Positions 25,217-33,776 of a stretch of DNA of 64,000 nucleotides are shown in pieces; positions within the stretch are counted from its first letter, which is position 1, and each line of letters opens with the position of its first letter. The DNA lies in contig NZ_MWLO01000125.1 of the NCBI RefSeq assembly GCF_002198735.1, positions 35,752 to 99,751 on the forward strand, written 5' to 3'. The translations under genes and the position numbers were made by a program. The DNA is from Ideonella sp. A 288. Its GTDB lineage: Bacteria > Pseudomonadota > Gammaproteobacteria > Burkholderiales > Burkholderiaceae_C. The notes beneath the pieces were generated by a model. It was not told the DNA's origin and made no database searches. It saw only the letters and a list, made by a program, of their open reading frames with translations.

Positions 25217-26275
25217 TCAGGGCAGGCGTTCCAGCGCGTGCTGGTAGGCCGGTTGGTGCATCAGTTCGTCCCAGGGCATCGGCGGCACGGTGGGCAGCAG
25301 GTCGAGCCGCCGGGCCTCGCTGTCGGGGTCGGGCTGCCAGGTGCTGGCCTGCCGCGCGGCCAGCAGGCCGTCGAGCAGGGCATCGACCGCCGCACCGCCA
25401 TCGAGCGACTGATTGCACAGCAGCACCATGTCGCAGCCGGCCTGCAGTGCGGCGATGGCGCCGTCCAACGTGCTGCCGGCCACCTTGGCCCCCTCCATGC
25501 TGAGGTCGTCGCTGAACACGGCGCCCTGGAAGCCCAGGTCGCCACGCAGGATGTGGCGCAGCCAGCGCGCCGAGAAGCCGGCCGGCATCGCGTCCACCTT
25601 CGGGTAGACCACGTGCGCCGGCATCACGCTGGACAGGCAGGTGGACAGCCACTCGTAGGGCCTGGCGTCGTCGGCGAGGATGGCCTTCAGCGAGCGCTTG
25701 TCCACCGGCACCGCCACGTGGCTGTCGGCCTTGACGTGGCCATGCCCCGGGAAGTGCTTGCCGCAGTTGGCCATGCCGGCCAGCAGCAGGCCGTGCATCA
25801 GGCTCTTGGCCAGCACCGTCACGACGCGCGCATCGCGGTGGAAGGCCCGGTCGCCGATGACGCTGCTGCCGCCGTGGTCGAGGTCGAGCACGGGCGTGAA
25901 GCTCAGGTCCACGCCGCAGGCGCGCAACTCGGCGCCCAGCACGAAGCCGGTGGCGGTGGCCGCGTCGGTGGCGGCCATCGCGTCCTTCATCCAGAGTTCG
26001 CCCAGCGCGCGCATCGGCGGCAACTCGGTGAAGCCGTCCGAGCGGAACCGCTGCACGCGGCCGCCCTCGTGGTCGACGCACACCAGCATGTCGGGTCGGA
26101 TCGACTTGATCTCGGCGGTCAGCGCGGTGAGCTGCGAGCGGTCGCGCCAGTTGCGCGCGAACAGGATCAGGCCACCGGTGAGCGGGTGGGCCAGGCGGCG
26201 CCGGTCGTCGGCATCGAGTTCGATGCCGGCGATGTCGAGCACCACCGGTGAGTGGTCGACGGTCTGCTGGGTCAT
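25217..26275 (-). CDS. nagZ: beta-N-acetylhexosaminidase NagZ
   Basis: Cytoplasmic glycoside hydrolase family 3 enzyme of 352 residues that removes GlcNAc from recycled anhydro-muropeptides. The KHFPGHG motif (173-179) with the following ...ADSH supplies the His-Asp acid/base pair, and [12 protein letters not shown] carries the nucleophile (Asp256). The ATG at 26275 ([17 protein letters not shown]) overlaps the acpS stop by 4 nt. It ends the long minus-strand chain lepA...nagZ. No signal peptide is present, as expected for a recycling enzyme. In many bacteria NagZ activity also affects beta-lactamase induction; no ampR or ampC is seen here. Confidence 0.94.
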   Translation of the reverse strand: MTQQTVDHSPVVLDIAGIELDADDRRRLAHPLTGGLILFARNWRDRSQLTALTAEIKSIRPDMLVCVDHEGGRVQRFRSDGFTELPPMRALGELWMKDAMAATDAATATGFVLGAELRACGVDLSFTPVLDLDHGGSSVIGDRAFHRDARVVTVLAKSLMHGLLLAGMANCGKHFPGHGHVKADSHVAVPVDKRSLKAILADDARPYEWLSTCLSSVMPAHVVYPKVDAMPAGFSARWLRHILRGDLGFQGAVFSDDLSMEGAKVAGSTLDGAIAALQAGCDMVLLCNQSLDGGAAVDALLDGLLAARQASTWQPDPDSEARRLDLLPTVPPMPWDELMHQPAYQHALERLP

Positions 26276-26667
26276 GTCGTTGTCTCCACCACCACGAATG
26301 TGACGGCCTGGTCGGTTTCGTCGCTGACGCTCACGTTGGCGCGCAGGTTGCGGCCGGCGAACCATTCGGCCAGTTCGCCGTGCAACACCACCTGCGGCTT
26401 GCCGCCGGGGGCATTGAGGATCTCGCAGGCACGCCAGGTCATAGGCCAGCGCATGCCCAGCCCGATGGCCTTGGAGAAGGCCTCCTTGGCCGAGAAGCGC
26501 GTGGCCAGGTAGGACACGCCGCGCGCCTCCGATCGGGCACGGCGGGCGCGGAAGACGGCCAGTTCTCCCGGACCGAGCACCTTCTCGGCAAAGCGCTCGC
26601 CGCGCCGCGACAGCGTGTCGCGGATGCGGCGGATGTCGCACAGGTCGGTGCCGATGCCGTAGATCAT
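26272..26667 (-). CDS. acpS: holo-[acyl-carrier-protein] synthase AcpS
   Basis: Transfers 4'-phosphopantetheine from CoA to the serine of ACP, here the acpP product encoded 13 kb away in the same window. The protein of 131 residues is the normal length. The magnesium site and signature are visible: [12 protein letters not shown] at 4-15 and [13 protein letters not shown] near 57-69. Both ends overlap neighbours by 4 nt (ATGA junctions with pdxJ upstream and nagZ downstream), which is strong evidence for translational coupling. The start ATG gives MIYGIGTDL, the usual beginning of the family. Confidence 0.95.
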   Translation of the reverse strand: MIYGIGTDLCDIRRIRDTLSRRGERFAEKVLGPGELAVFRARRARSEARGVSYLATRFSAKEAFSKAIGLGMRWPMTWRACEILNAPGGKPQVVLHGELAEWFAGRNLRANVSVSDETDQAVTFVVVETTT

Positions 26668-27479
26668 CGGCTCGGCCCACTGCCGCGCGAAGGCGGCGCC
26701 GAGTACGCGCGCTGGATGCAGCGCTGGTAGTCGCGCACCGTCTCGGTCAGGCCCAGTTCCAGCGCGTCGGCGACAAGCGCATGGCCGATCGACACCTCGA
26801 GCACGCCCGGCACGGCGCGCAGGAAGCCAGTGAGGTTGTCGCGGTTGAGGTCATGGCCGGCATTGACCTGCAGGCCGGCGGCGATGGCCGCCTCCGCCGC
26901 CGCGGTGTAGCGCGCCAGCACCTGCGCCTGCCGCTCGGTGCCCCAGGCGCTGGCGAAGGCTTCGGTGTAGAGCTCGACACGGTCGGCACCGGTGGATCGC
27001 GCCTGCGCCATGGCCTCGGGCAGCGGATCCATGAACAGGCTCACGCGCACGCCCAGCCGATTGGCCTCGGCCACCACCGGCTTCAGTCGCTCGAGATCGT
27101 CGGGAAAGGACCAGCCATGGTCGGAGGTGAACTGGTCGCTGCTGTCGGGCACGAAGGTGCACTGGTGCGGGCGCAATTCGCGCACGAAATCCATCAGGTT
27201 GTGGAACGGGTTGCCTTCGATGTTGTACTCGGCGCCGGGCCACTCGGCCACCAGCGCCGCGAGGTCGCGTACATCGTGTGCACGGATGTGGCGCTCGTCG
27301 GGCCGCGGGTGCACGGTGATGCCCTGCGCGCCGGCCTCCAGCGCCTGTCGCGACAGCTTCACCACGTCGGGAATACCAAGGTGGCGCGTGTTGCGCAGCA
27401 GCGCGATCTTGTTGACATTGACCGACAGCGCGGTGCGGCTGTGGCGGTCGTGGCTTTCGGGGGCGACGAGCGGGTTCAT
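26664..27479 (-). CDS. pdxJ: pyridoxine 5'-phosphate synthase PdxJ
   Basis: Condenses 3-amino-2-oxopropyl phosphate with 1-deoxyxylulose 5-phosphate to make vitamin B6. The protein of 271 residues shows the typical beginning [15 protein letters not shown], the [12 protein letters not shown] motif with catalytic His/Arg, the Glu in EYNIEGNPF and the [10 protein letters not shown] phosphate-binding loop, then [11 protein letters not shown]. The ATG at 27479 ([11 protein letters not shown]) overlaps the recO stop by 4 nt; a longer frame upstream would run through recO. The era-recO-pdxJ-acpS order is conserved in proteobacteria. Confidence 0.95.
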   Translation of the reverse strand: MNPLVAPESHDRHSRTALSVNVNKIALLRNTRHLGIPDVVKLSRQALEAGAQGITVHPRPDERHIRAHDVRDLAALVAEWPGAEYNIEGNPFHNLMDFVRELRPHQCTFVPDSSDQFTSDHGWSFPDDLERLKPVVAEANRLGVRVSLFMDPLPEAMAQARSTGADRVELYTEAFASAWGTERQAQVLARYTAAAEAAIAAGLQVNAGHDLNRDNLTGFLRAVPGVLEVSIGHALVADALELGLTETVRDYQRCIQRAYSAPPSRGSGPSR

Positions 27480-28258
27480 CGGGGCACATTCTCGGGGTGG
27501 CCATCGAGCAGGCGCCGCACCTCGATCATGGCCTGTCGGGTGCGCAATTGCGGCGAACCCAGATGATAGTGAAGCAGCGGCCGCACCTGGGCCCGCAGCG
27601 CGGGCAGCGCGGCCGCGCAGGCGGCACGCAGGGCCGGTGGGTCGTGGTCGTCCAGCGCAGCCTGAAGGGCCAGGCAATCGGTGGCGGCCAGCCCTGGCTC
27701 ACCCGTGGCCAGCGCCACCAGCCCGGCTTCGGCGCGCAGGGCGTAGAGCCCGTCGGCGTGCATCGGCTCCTGCGTGGTGGTCACGCGATCGAGTTCGGGC
27801 AGCACGCCGGTCTCGCGCAGCAGCCACAGCTCGAAGGCCCTCAGCACCGCCTCGTCGCCGGCAGGATCGCCCGCCGCCAGTTCGGCCAGCGCATCGGCAT
27901 AGGCGTCGAACAGGCCGGGGTGCGGGTCCTGCCGGGCCAGCAGCTTCATCAGCAGTTCGTTGAGGTAGAAGCCGGCGAACAGCCGCGCCGGCGGCAGCAG
28001 GGTGGCGCCGCCGGCGAACTCGGCCGACCGCAGGGTGACGACGTCACCCGAATCGTCGGCGCGAGGCCGGCCCAGGGTCACCTGGATGCGCTGGAACGGC
28101 AGCAGCACGCTGCGCAGTTGCGAGTACGGCCGCTTGGCCCCCTTGGCCACCACCGCCACGCGGCCCTGCTCCCGCGTGAAGAGATCGAGCACGAGGCTGG
28201 TCTCGCTCCAGGCCCACTGGTGCAGCACGAAGGCCGCCTGCGGCCCCGCACGCACCAT
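27476..28258 (-). CDS. recO: DNA repair protein RecO
   Basis: Recombination mediator that helps load RecA on SSB-coated DNA. The protein of 260 residues has the N-terminal OB fold (AAFVLHQWAWSETSLVLDLFTREQGRVAVVAKGAKR), and a helical C-terminal part without the zinc cysteines found in some orthologues. The ATG at 28258 shares its A with the era stop codon (TGATG), and the 3' end overlaps pdxJ by 4 nt. This tight packing fixes the start despite a long open frame further upstream that is just an extension through era. Confidence 0.92.
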   Translation of the reverse strand: MVRAGPQAAFVLHQWAWSETSLVLDLFTREQGRVAVVAKGAKRPYSQLRSVLLPFQRIQVTLGRPRADDSGDVVTLRSAEFAGGATLLPPARLFAGFYLNELLMKLLARQDPHPGLFDAYADALAELAAGDPAGDEAVLRAFELWLLRETGVLPELDRVTTTQEPMHADGLYALRAEAGLVALATGEPGLAATDCLALQAALDDHDPPALRAACAAALPALRAQVRPLLHYHLGSPQLRTRQAMIEVRRLLDGHPENVPR

Positions 28259-29220
28259 CACTCGTAGCCGTAGGAGCGCAGGTGCTCTTCGCTGTCGGCC
28301 CAGCCCGAGCGCACCTTGACCCACAGTTCCAGGAACACCTTGGCGTCCATCAGCCGCTCCAGTTCGACCCGCGCCTCGCTGCCGATGCGCTTGAGCCGTT
28401 CGCCGCCATCGCCGATGACCATGCCCTTGTGGGCATCGCGCTCGACGACGATGGTGGCCGCGATGCGGCGCAGGTTGCCTTCTTCCTCGAACTTGTCGAT
28501 CACCACCGTGGCGCTGTAGGGCAGCTCGTCGCCGGTCAGGCGGAACAGCTTCTCGCGGATCAGTTCGGCGGCAAGGAAGCGGTCGCTGCGGTCGGTGAGC
28601 GCGTCCGCGTCGTACATCCAGGGCTGCTCGGGCAGGTAGGGCGCCACGATGCCCAAGAGCCGCTGAACGTCGTCGGCCTTGTGCGCCGACATCGGCACGA
28701 ACTCGGCGAAGGCGTGGCGCTCCTGCATCGACTTGAGCCAGGGCAGCATGTCGTTGCGCCGCTGCACCGCATCGAGCTTGTTGGCGATCAGGATGGCCGG
28801 TTTGTCCGCGGGCAGCAGCGACAGCACCTTGGCATCGTCGAGCCCGAATCGACCGGCCTCGACGACGAAGAGCACCACGTCGATGTCCGCCAGTACGCCA
28901 TGCACCGTGCGATTGAGGTTGCGGTTGAGCGCCGTGCCGTGGCGGGTCTGGAAGCCGGGCGTGTCGACGAAGACGAACTGCGACTGGTCGATCGTGCGCA
29001 CGCCGTGGATGCGGTGGCGCGTGGTCTGGGCCTTGCGCGAGGTGATGCTGATCTTCTGGCCGACGAGCGCGTTCACCAGCGTCGACTTGCCGACGTTGGG
29101 ACGGCCGACCACGGCAATCAGGCCGCAACGGGTGGGCACGGCGTCGGCGCCATCGACCGGGTTGTCGGGCTCGGCGGAATCGGCCGCCGGATCGGGCAGG
29201 TCAGGCATGTCGGAGGTCAT
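28258..29220 (-). CDS. era: GTPase Era
   Basis: Essential GTPase that binds 16S rRNA and checks 30S maturation. The protein of 320 residues has G1 GRPNVGKST (39-47), G3 [11 protein letters not shown]4 NKLD and a C-terminal KH domain ([16 protein letters not shown] ... [19 protein letters not shown]). It is about 20 residues longer than E. coli Era because of an acidic N-terminal lead ([18 protein letters not shown]). It follows rnc after 76 nt and overlaps recO by 1 nt, the conserved rnc-era-recO set. Confidence 0.96.
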   Translation of the reverse strand: MTSDMPDLPDPAADSAEPDNPVDGADAVPTRCGLIAVVGRPNVGKSTLVNALVGQKISITSRKAQTTRHRIHGVRTIDQSQFVFVDTPGFQTRHGTALNRNLNRTVHGVLADIDVVLFVVEAGRFGLDDAKVLSLLPADKPAILIANKLDAVQRRNDMLPWLKSMQERHAFAEFVPMSAHKADDVQRLLGIVAPYLPEQPWMYDADALTDRSDRFLAAELIREKLFRLTGDELPYSATVVIDKFEEEGNLRRIAATIVVERDAHKGMVIGDGGERLKRIGSEARVELERLMDAKVFLELWVKVRSGWADSEEHLRSYGYE

Positions 29221-29296
29221 GGTGTCGGCGCACGGCGTTGGTCCGCCGATCGCGCCCCGTGGAGCCGGTGCAACGGCGGGATGTGCGGCAGGCAGG

Positions 29297-30046
29297 TCAT
29301 GATTTTCCGGCGTCGCCGGGCTCGGTCGCGGACACCCGCATCAGCAGGCGGCGGGCCGCTTCCTGCTCGGCGGCGCGGCGCGATCGGCCCTCGCCGAGCT
29401 CGGCCAGTCCCAGCGGCGGCGACGCGCATTCGACCTCGAAGGTCTGCGCATGCGCCTGGCCGCGCGTGGCGACGATGCGGTAGGCCGGCACCGGCAGGCG
29501 GCGTGCCTGCAGCCATTCCTGCAGTTCGGTCTTGGCGTCCTTGCGCCAGCTGTCGGCCTCGCTGCCGGAAATCAGTTCACCGAACAGTTGCCGCACCAGA
29601 CGCACGGCAGGATCGAAGCCGCCGTCGAGGTAGGTGGCGCCGATGACGGCCTCCACCGCGTCGGCCAGGATCGACGGCCGCTGCGCACCGCCGCCACGGG
29701 CCTCTCCCTCGGACAGGCGCACCACCGCCGGCAGACCCAGCACGACCGCAGCCCGGTGCAGGCTGTCCTCGCGCACGAGGTGGGCCCGCACGCGGGTGAG
29801 ATCGCCCTCGTCAGAGCCCGAGAAGCGTTCGAACAGCAGGCTCGACACGGCGAGGTTGAGCACCGCATCGCCCAGGAATTCGAGCCGTTCGTTGTGGTCG
29901 GCACCGAAGCTGCGGTGGGTGATCGCTCGTTCGAGCAGGCGCGTGTTGCCGAAGGTGTACCCCAGGCGTGCCTGCAAACCATCGAGTGCCGAGACCGACG
30001 ATCCTGCCGCCGCGGTCGCACGGCCGCGCTCGGCCGCCGTGGTCAC
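29297..30046 (-). CDS. rnc: ribonuclease III
   Basis: Double-strand-specific endoribonuclease that processes rRNA precursors and cleaves structured mRNAs. The protein of 249 residues has the catalytic domain with signature [13 protein letters not shown] (metal-binding Glu and Asp) near 52-64 and the downstream [16 protein letters not shown] motif, then a C-terminal double-stranded RNA-binding domain ([18 protein letters not shown] ... [13 protein letters not shown]). The ATG overlaps the DUF4845 gene by 4 nt. A 20-residue Ala/Gly-rich lead precedes the catalytic domain. Confidence 0.96.
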   Translation of the reverse strand: MTTAAERGRATAAAGSSVSALDGLQARLGYTFGNTRLLERAITHRSFGADHNERLEFLGDAVLNLAVSSLLFERFSGSDEGDLTRVRAHLVREDSLHRAAVVLGLPAVVRLSEGEARGGGAQRPSILADAVEAVIGATYLDGGFDPAVRLVRQLFGELISGSEADSWRKDAKTELQEWLQARRLPVPAYRIVATRGQAHAQTFEVECASPPLGLAELGEGRSRRAAEQEAARRLLMRVSATEPGDAGKS

Positions 30047-30411
30047 TTCGATCGGCCCTCGTACTTGATCAGGAGGAACACCGGTGCGATCAACTCGACC
30101 TCCTTGTGGTAGGCAAAGCTGATGACGACGCGGTCGTTTTCCTTGGTGATGTCGAGATCATTGCCGGTGATGGTCTCGATCGAGTACTCGATGTCCTTCT
30201 GTCGCTCGAAGGCCTGGCGGATGCCCGCCACCGTAGCCGGAGGCGCCGCGGCAATGCGGTCGATGGTGGCCTGAATGGCTCGGTACTCCAGCAGCGTGGG
30301 CACCGTTCGGATCACCACATACCCGGCAAAGCCGACCAGAACGGCCCAGAACAACAGGCCGATCAGAGTGACGCCCCGCTGGTGCCGTCGTGAGCCGAAG
30401 TGCTGATTCAT
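30043..30411 (-). CDS. DUF4845 small membrane protein
   Basis: Protein of 122 residues with a basic N-terminus and one membrane span that resembles a type IV pilin-like lead (RRHQRGVTLIGLLFWAVLVGFAGYVVIRT, residues about 8-36), followed by a small outward domain. This is the DUF4845 family, which almost always sits between lepB and rnc in betaproteobacteria. Its function is unknown. It follows lepB after 23 nt and overlaps rnc by 4 nt, so it is part of the lepA-lepB-rnc-era transcript. A role near LepB in export or pre-pilin handling is only a guess. Confidence 0.9.
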   Translation of the reverse strand: MNQHFGSRRHQRGVTLIGLLFWAVLVGFAGYVVIRTVPTLLEYRAIQATIDRIAAAPPATVAGIRQAFERQKDIEYSIETITGNDLDITKENDRVVISFAYHKEVELIAPVFLLIKYEGRSK

Positions 30412-30434
30412 GGTCGTGATCTTGCCACGCCGGG

Positions 30435-31406
30435 TCAGTCGAAGGAACCGATGCGCTTGAGGTTGCCGAAGTTCATCCAGACGAAGAACGCACGGCCGAC
30501 GATGTTCTGGTCTGGCACGAAACCCCAGAAGCGCGAATCCTGCGAATTGTCGCGGTTGTCGCCCATCACGAAGTAATGGCCGGCCGGCACCTTGCAGACA
30601 ACGCCCTCTGCGCTGTAGCGACAGGCTTCGCTCATCGGGAACGACTTCGGCTCAGGGCCGTAGTACGCCTGGGCCTTCGGGTTGACGAGGATGTGGTGAT
30701 CGACCTGACCGAAGCGCTCGGCGAAATGCGGCGCATAGCGCATGCTGTCTTCGTCGTAGAACTCACCCAGTGACCGCGTTGGAACGGGTTTGCCGTTGAT
30801 CGACAGTTGCTGGTTGAGGTACGCCACCTCGTCACCGGGCACGCCGACGACACGCTTGATGTAGTCGATGCGGGTGTCGACCGGGTAACGAAAGACGATG
30901 ACGTCGCCCGGCTTGGGGTCGTTGTTGGGAACGACCTTGATGTTGAGCACCGGCAGGCGGATGCCGTAGTGGAACTTGCTTACCAGGATCAGGTCGCCCA
31001 CCAGAAGCGTGGGCACCATCGAACCCGATGGGATCTTGAACGGCTCGAACAGGAACGAGCGCAACACGAACACCACCAGGATCACCGGGAACAGCCCGGC
31101 CGTCCAATCCAGCCACCAGGGCTGAGCCAGCAATTGCCGACGCGCAGCCTCGATGTCGCCATCGACCTTGTCGATGCCCAATCGGGAAAGTTCTGAGCGG
31201 CGTTGCGCATCCTGCGCTGCCAACGCATCGGCGGCGGCTTGGCGGGCCGGTGCAAAGCGAAACCGCTCCGCCAGCCAATACGCCATGGTGACGACCGTCA
31301 GCACGAAGAGCAGCAGCGAGAAGTTGCCGATCCAGTAGCCCAGGTACCAACCCGCGCCGTAGACGATCAAGACGCCGCCGAGCACGGCGGTCAGTGCGCT
31401 CATCAT
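30435..31406 (-). CDS. lepB: signal peptidase I
   Basis: Inner-membrane protease of 323 residues that removes Sec and Tat signal peptides. Two N-terminal membrane segments (residues about 5-26 and 28-46), a charged cytoplasmic loop, then a third hydrophobic stretch before the catalytic Ser129 (IPSGSMVPTLLVGD) and Lys184 (DYIKRVVGVPGD), with the boxes GHYFVMGDNRDNSQDSR. The start is one of two adjacent ATGs (31406 or 31403); the first leaves a 4-nt gap to lepA. The lepA-lepB pair is conserved across proteobacteria. Confidence 0.95.
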   Translation of the reverse strand: MMSALTAVLGGVLIVYGAGWYLGYWIGNFSLLLFVLTVVTMAYWLAERFRFAPARQAAADALAAQDAQRRSELSRLGIDKVDGDIEAARRQLLAQPWWLDWTAGLFPVILVVFVLRSFLFEPFKIPSGSMVPTLLVGDLILVSKFHYGIRLPVLNIKVVPNNDPKPGDVIVFRYPVDTRIDYIKRVVGVPGDEVAYLNQQLSINGKPVPTRSLGEFYDEDSMRYAPHFAERFGQVDHHILVNPKAQAYYGPEPKSFPMSEACRYSAEGVVCKVPAGHYFVMGDNRDNSQDSRFWGFVPDQNIVGRAFFVWMNFGNLKRIGSFD

Positions 31407-31410
31407 TGGG

Positions 31411-33219
31411 TCAGTCTTCCACTTGCAGGATGGCAAGGAAGGCCTCCTGCGGCACCTCCACCGTCCCGATCTGCTTCATGCGCTTCTTGCCGGCCTTCTG
31501 CTTCTCGAGCAGCTTCTTCTTGCGGGTGATGTCACCGCCGTAGCATTTTGCCAGCACGTTCTTGCGCAAAGCCTTGATGTTCTCGCGGGCGATGATGTTG
31601 GCGCCGATGGCCGCCTGGATCGCCACGTCGTACATCTGGCGCGGGATCTGTTCGCGCATCTTGGCGGCCACGGCGCGTCCGCGGTACTGGCTCTGCACAC
31701 GGTGCACGATGATCGACAGCGCATCGATGCGGTCGCCGTTGATCAGCAGGTCGACCTTGACGACATCGGCCGCGCGATATTCCTTGAACTCGTAGTCCAT
31801 CGAGGCGTAGCCCCGCGAGACGCTCTTCAGCTTGTCGAAGAAGTCGAGCACGATCTCGGCCAGCGGCAGCTCGTAGGTGAGCATCACCTGGCGGCCGTGG
31901 TAGGCCATGTTCAACTGCACGCCGCGCTTCTGGTTGGCCAGCGTCATAACCGGGCCGACATAGTCTTGCGGCATGTACAGGTGCACGGTGACGATGGGCT
32001 CGCGGATCTCGCGGATGCGGCCCAGGTCGGGCATCTTGGACGGGTTCTCGACCTCGATCACCTCGCCGTCGTTGAGCTCGACCTGGTAGACGACGCTGGG
32101 CGCCGTGGTGATCAGGTCCTGATCGAACTCGCGCTCGAGCCGCTCCTGCACGATCTCCATGTGCAGCAGGCCGAGGAAGCCACAACGGAAGCCAAAGCCC
32201 AGCGCCTGCGACACCTCGGGCTCGTATCGCAGCGAGCTGTCGTTGAGCTTGAGCTTCTCGAGCGCGTCGCGCAGTTGATCGTACTCACTGGCTTCGGTGG
32301 GATACAGGCCTGCGAACACCTGCGGCTGGATCTCCTTGAAGCCCGGCAGGGCCTCGGTGGCCGGGCCGGCGTTGTTGGGCAGCTTCTTCTCGAGCGTGAT
32401 GGTGTCGCCCACCTTCGCCGCCTGCAGTTCCTTGATGCCCGCAATGAGGAAACCGACCTCGCCGGCCTTCAGTTCCTCGCGCGATTCCGACTTCGGCGTG
32501 AAGACACCGAGCTGCTCGATCGGGTAGACGGCGTTGGTGGCCATCATTCGGATGCGATCGCCCTTGCGCAGCACGCCGTCGACGACTCGGGCCAGCATCA
32601 CCACGCCGACGTAGTTGTCGAACCAGCTGTCGATGATCATCGCCCGCGGCGGGCCATCGGGGTTGCCGCGGGGCGCCGGCATGCGCGTGATGACGGCTTC
32701 GAGGATCTCGTCGATGCCCTCGCCGGTCTTGGCCGAGCACGGGATTGCGTCGGTGGCGTCGATGCCGATCACGTCCTCGATCTCTGCCTTGGCGTTCTCA
32801 GGATCGGCCTGCGGCAGGTCCATCTTGTTGAGCACCGGCACGACCTCGACATGCAGTTCGAGTGCCGTGTAGCAGTTGGCCACCGTCTGGGCCTCGACAC
32901 CCTGGCTCGCATCGACGACGAGCAGTGCGCCCTCGCAGGCCGAGAGGGATCGACTCACCTCGTAGCTGAAGTCGACGTGGCCCGGCGTGTCGATCAGGTT
33001 GAGGTTGTAGACCTGGCCATTGCGCGCCGTGTACTGCAGCGAGGCCGTCTGAGCCTTGATGGTGATGCCCCGCTCACGCTCGATGTCCATCGAGTCGAGC
33101 ACCTGCGCCTCCATCTCGCGGTCGGAGAGACCGCCGCAACGCTGGATCAGGCGATCGGCAAGCGTCGACTTGCCGTGGTCGATGTGCGCAATGATCGAAA
33201 AGTTTCGGATGTGGTCCAT
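31411..33219 (-). CDS. lepA: elongation factor 4 (LepA)
   Basis: Ribosome-associated GTPase of 602 residues. G1 is AHIDHGKST (11-19), G3 DTPGHVDF, G4 NKMDLP, and the LepA-specific C-terminal domain ends [18 protein letters not shown]. The ATG at 33219 gives [16 protein letters not shown], the beginning seen throughout the family (E. coli 599 residues); the in-frame ATG at 33249 would add ten unconserved residues. It is the first gene of lepA-lepB-DUF4845-rnc-era-recO-pdxJ-acpS-nagZ, with a structured 5' region upstream. Confidence 0.96.
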   Translation of the reverse strand: MDHIRNFSIIAHIDHGKSTLADRLIQRCGGLSDREMEAQVLDSMDIERERGITIKAQTASLQYTARNGQVYNLNLIDTPGHVDFSYEVSRSLSACEGALLVVDASQGVEAQTVANCYTALELHVEVVPVLNKMDLPQADPENAKAEIEDVIGIDATDAIPCSAKTGEGIDEILEAVITRMPAPRGNPDGPPRAMIIDSWFDNYVGVVMLARVVDGVLRKGDRIRMMATNAVYPIEQLGVFTPKSESREELKAGEVGFLIAGIKELQAAKVGDTITLEKKLPNNAGPATEALPGFKEIQPQVFAGLYPTEASEYDQLRDALEKLKLNDSSLRYEPEVSQALGFGFRCGFLGLLHMEIVQERLEREFDQDLITTAPSVVYQVELNDGEVIEVENPSKMPDLGRIREIREPIVTVHLYMPQDYVGPVMTLANQKRGVQLNMAYHGRQVMLTYELPLAEIVLDFFDKLKSVSRGYASMDYEFKEYRAADVVKVDLLINGDRIDALSIIVHRVQSQYRGRAVAAKMREQIPRQMYDVAIQAAIGANIIARENIKALRKNVLAKCYGGDITRKKKLLEKQKAGKKRMKQIGTVEVPQEAFLAILQVED

Positions 33220-33326
33220 AGGTACGGTGGCGGTCGGATGCGCATGCACGGGCCGCGCTGCGACTGCGGCATCGCGAGCCGTGAAGGCCCTGCGATGCGT
33301 GGGCGCTCAGGCGCCTGGTCGGGAAC

Positions 33327-33360
33327 AAAAAAAAGGCACGTCCAAGAGAAGACGCGCCTT
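33327..33360 (-). terminator. intrinsic terminator upstream of lepA
   Basis: A 10-bp stem (AAGGCGCGTC / GACGTGCCTT, one G-U pair) with an 8-nt loop is followed by eight T on the minus strand (33327-33334). This is the best rho-independent terminator in the window. Confidence 0.8.
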
Positions 33361-33392
33361 CCAACAAAAACGTATGGCAACTGCTTGTTGGG
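33327..33392 (-). ncRNA. candidate small RNA or lepA attenuator
   Basis: On the minus strand a TACAAT box (33398-33403) precedes a sequence of about 65 nt with two stem-loops: CCAACAA ... TTGTTGG, then AAGGCGCGTC-ttctcttg-GACGTGCCTT followed by eight T. The second is a strong intrinsic terminator, about 107 nt before the lepA start. It could end a free-standing small RNA or act as an attenuator in the lepA leader. An open frame MKAQQAVAIRF... of 30 codons starts at the TACAAT box itself (33397) and crosses the terminator; whether it is translated is unknown. Confidence 0.45.
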
Positions 33393-33397
33393 CTTTC

Positions 33398-33403
33398 ATT
33401 GTA
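33398..33403 (-). promoter_or_regulatory. -10 box (TACAAT) of the candidate small RNA
   Basis: TACAAT on the minus strand, preceded by a TTTTGGC stretch. No clear TTGACA lies 16-18 nt upstream (GGTTCC at 17), so activity depends on the -10 region or an activator. Confidence 0.4.
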
Positions 33404-33722
33404 GCCAAAAGCACCGGGCTGGAACCCGCGCCGTTGCTTGTTTTCCGGTCGTTGCAGGTCACCAACAGCATGTACTTATCAACAGCTTCTCAACAGGTCG
33501 GATCGCTCTGTTGCCAGAGCCCCACACCCGACCAGTTGATCCAAATGTTCAGCGGAAAAGATCCGTCAATCCCCTGATTCTAACCTTTGAGATCCGGAAT
33601 CTTGAGCCACCAACACCGAAGCGAACGACCACCAACCGGTGGGGCGTCCGGAGCCCACTCGACGCCGGACAGCAGCCACAGATGTTTGCGCCCACTACCA
33701 TCGACGCCTATGCCGCATTATG

Positions 33723-33755
33723 AAAAGACCTGGCATCCCACTGGGATGCCAGGTC
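33723..33755 (-). terminator. intrinsic terminator of mucD
   Basis: GACCTGGCATCCC-agt-GGGATGCCAGGTC is a perfect 13-bp stem with a 3-nt loop followed by TTTT on the minus strand. It lies 21 nt after the mucD stop and closes the rpoE-rseAB-mucD transcript. Confidence 0.85.
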
Positions 33756-33776
33756 CACGCGGCAGCGGCCCGACCG

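Larger units (their letters stand above)
33220..33776 (-). other. mucD-lepA intergenic region
   Basis: This gap of about 557 nt has lower GC than its surroundings and no convincing protein gene. From right to left it holds the mucD terminator (33723-33755), a TAGAAT box on the minus strand (33577-33582), a stretch with nothing I recognise, a TACAAT box (33398-33403) and a second terminator (33327-33360) before the lepA leader. Many betaproteobacteria carry a glutaredoxin-like gene here; no remnant of it is visible. Confidence 0.6.

Noticed and set aside
33415..33428. T-arm-like sequence (minus-strand CGGGTTCCAGCCCG)
   Set aside because: No acceptor, D or anticodon stems can be drawn around it, so it is not a tRNA.
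33056..33577. 173-codon open frame on the plus strand crossing the lepA start and the gap
   Set aside because: No ribosome binding site, no domain, and it overlaps lepA and the terminator hairpin.
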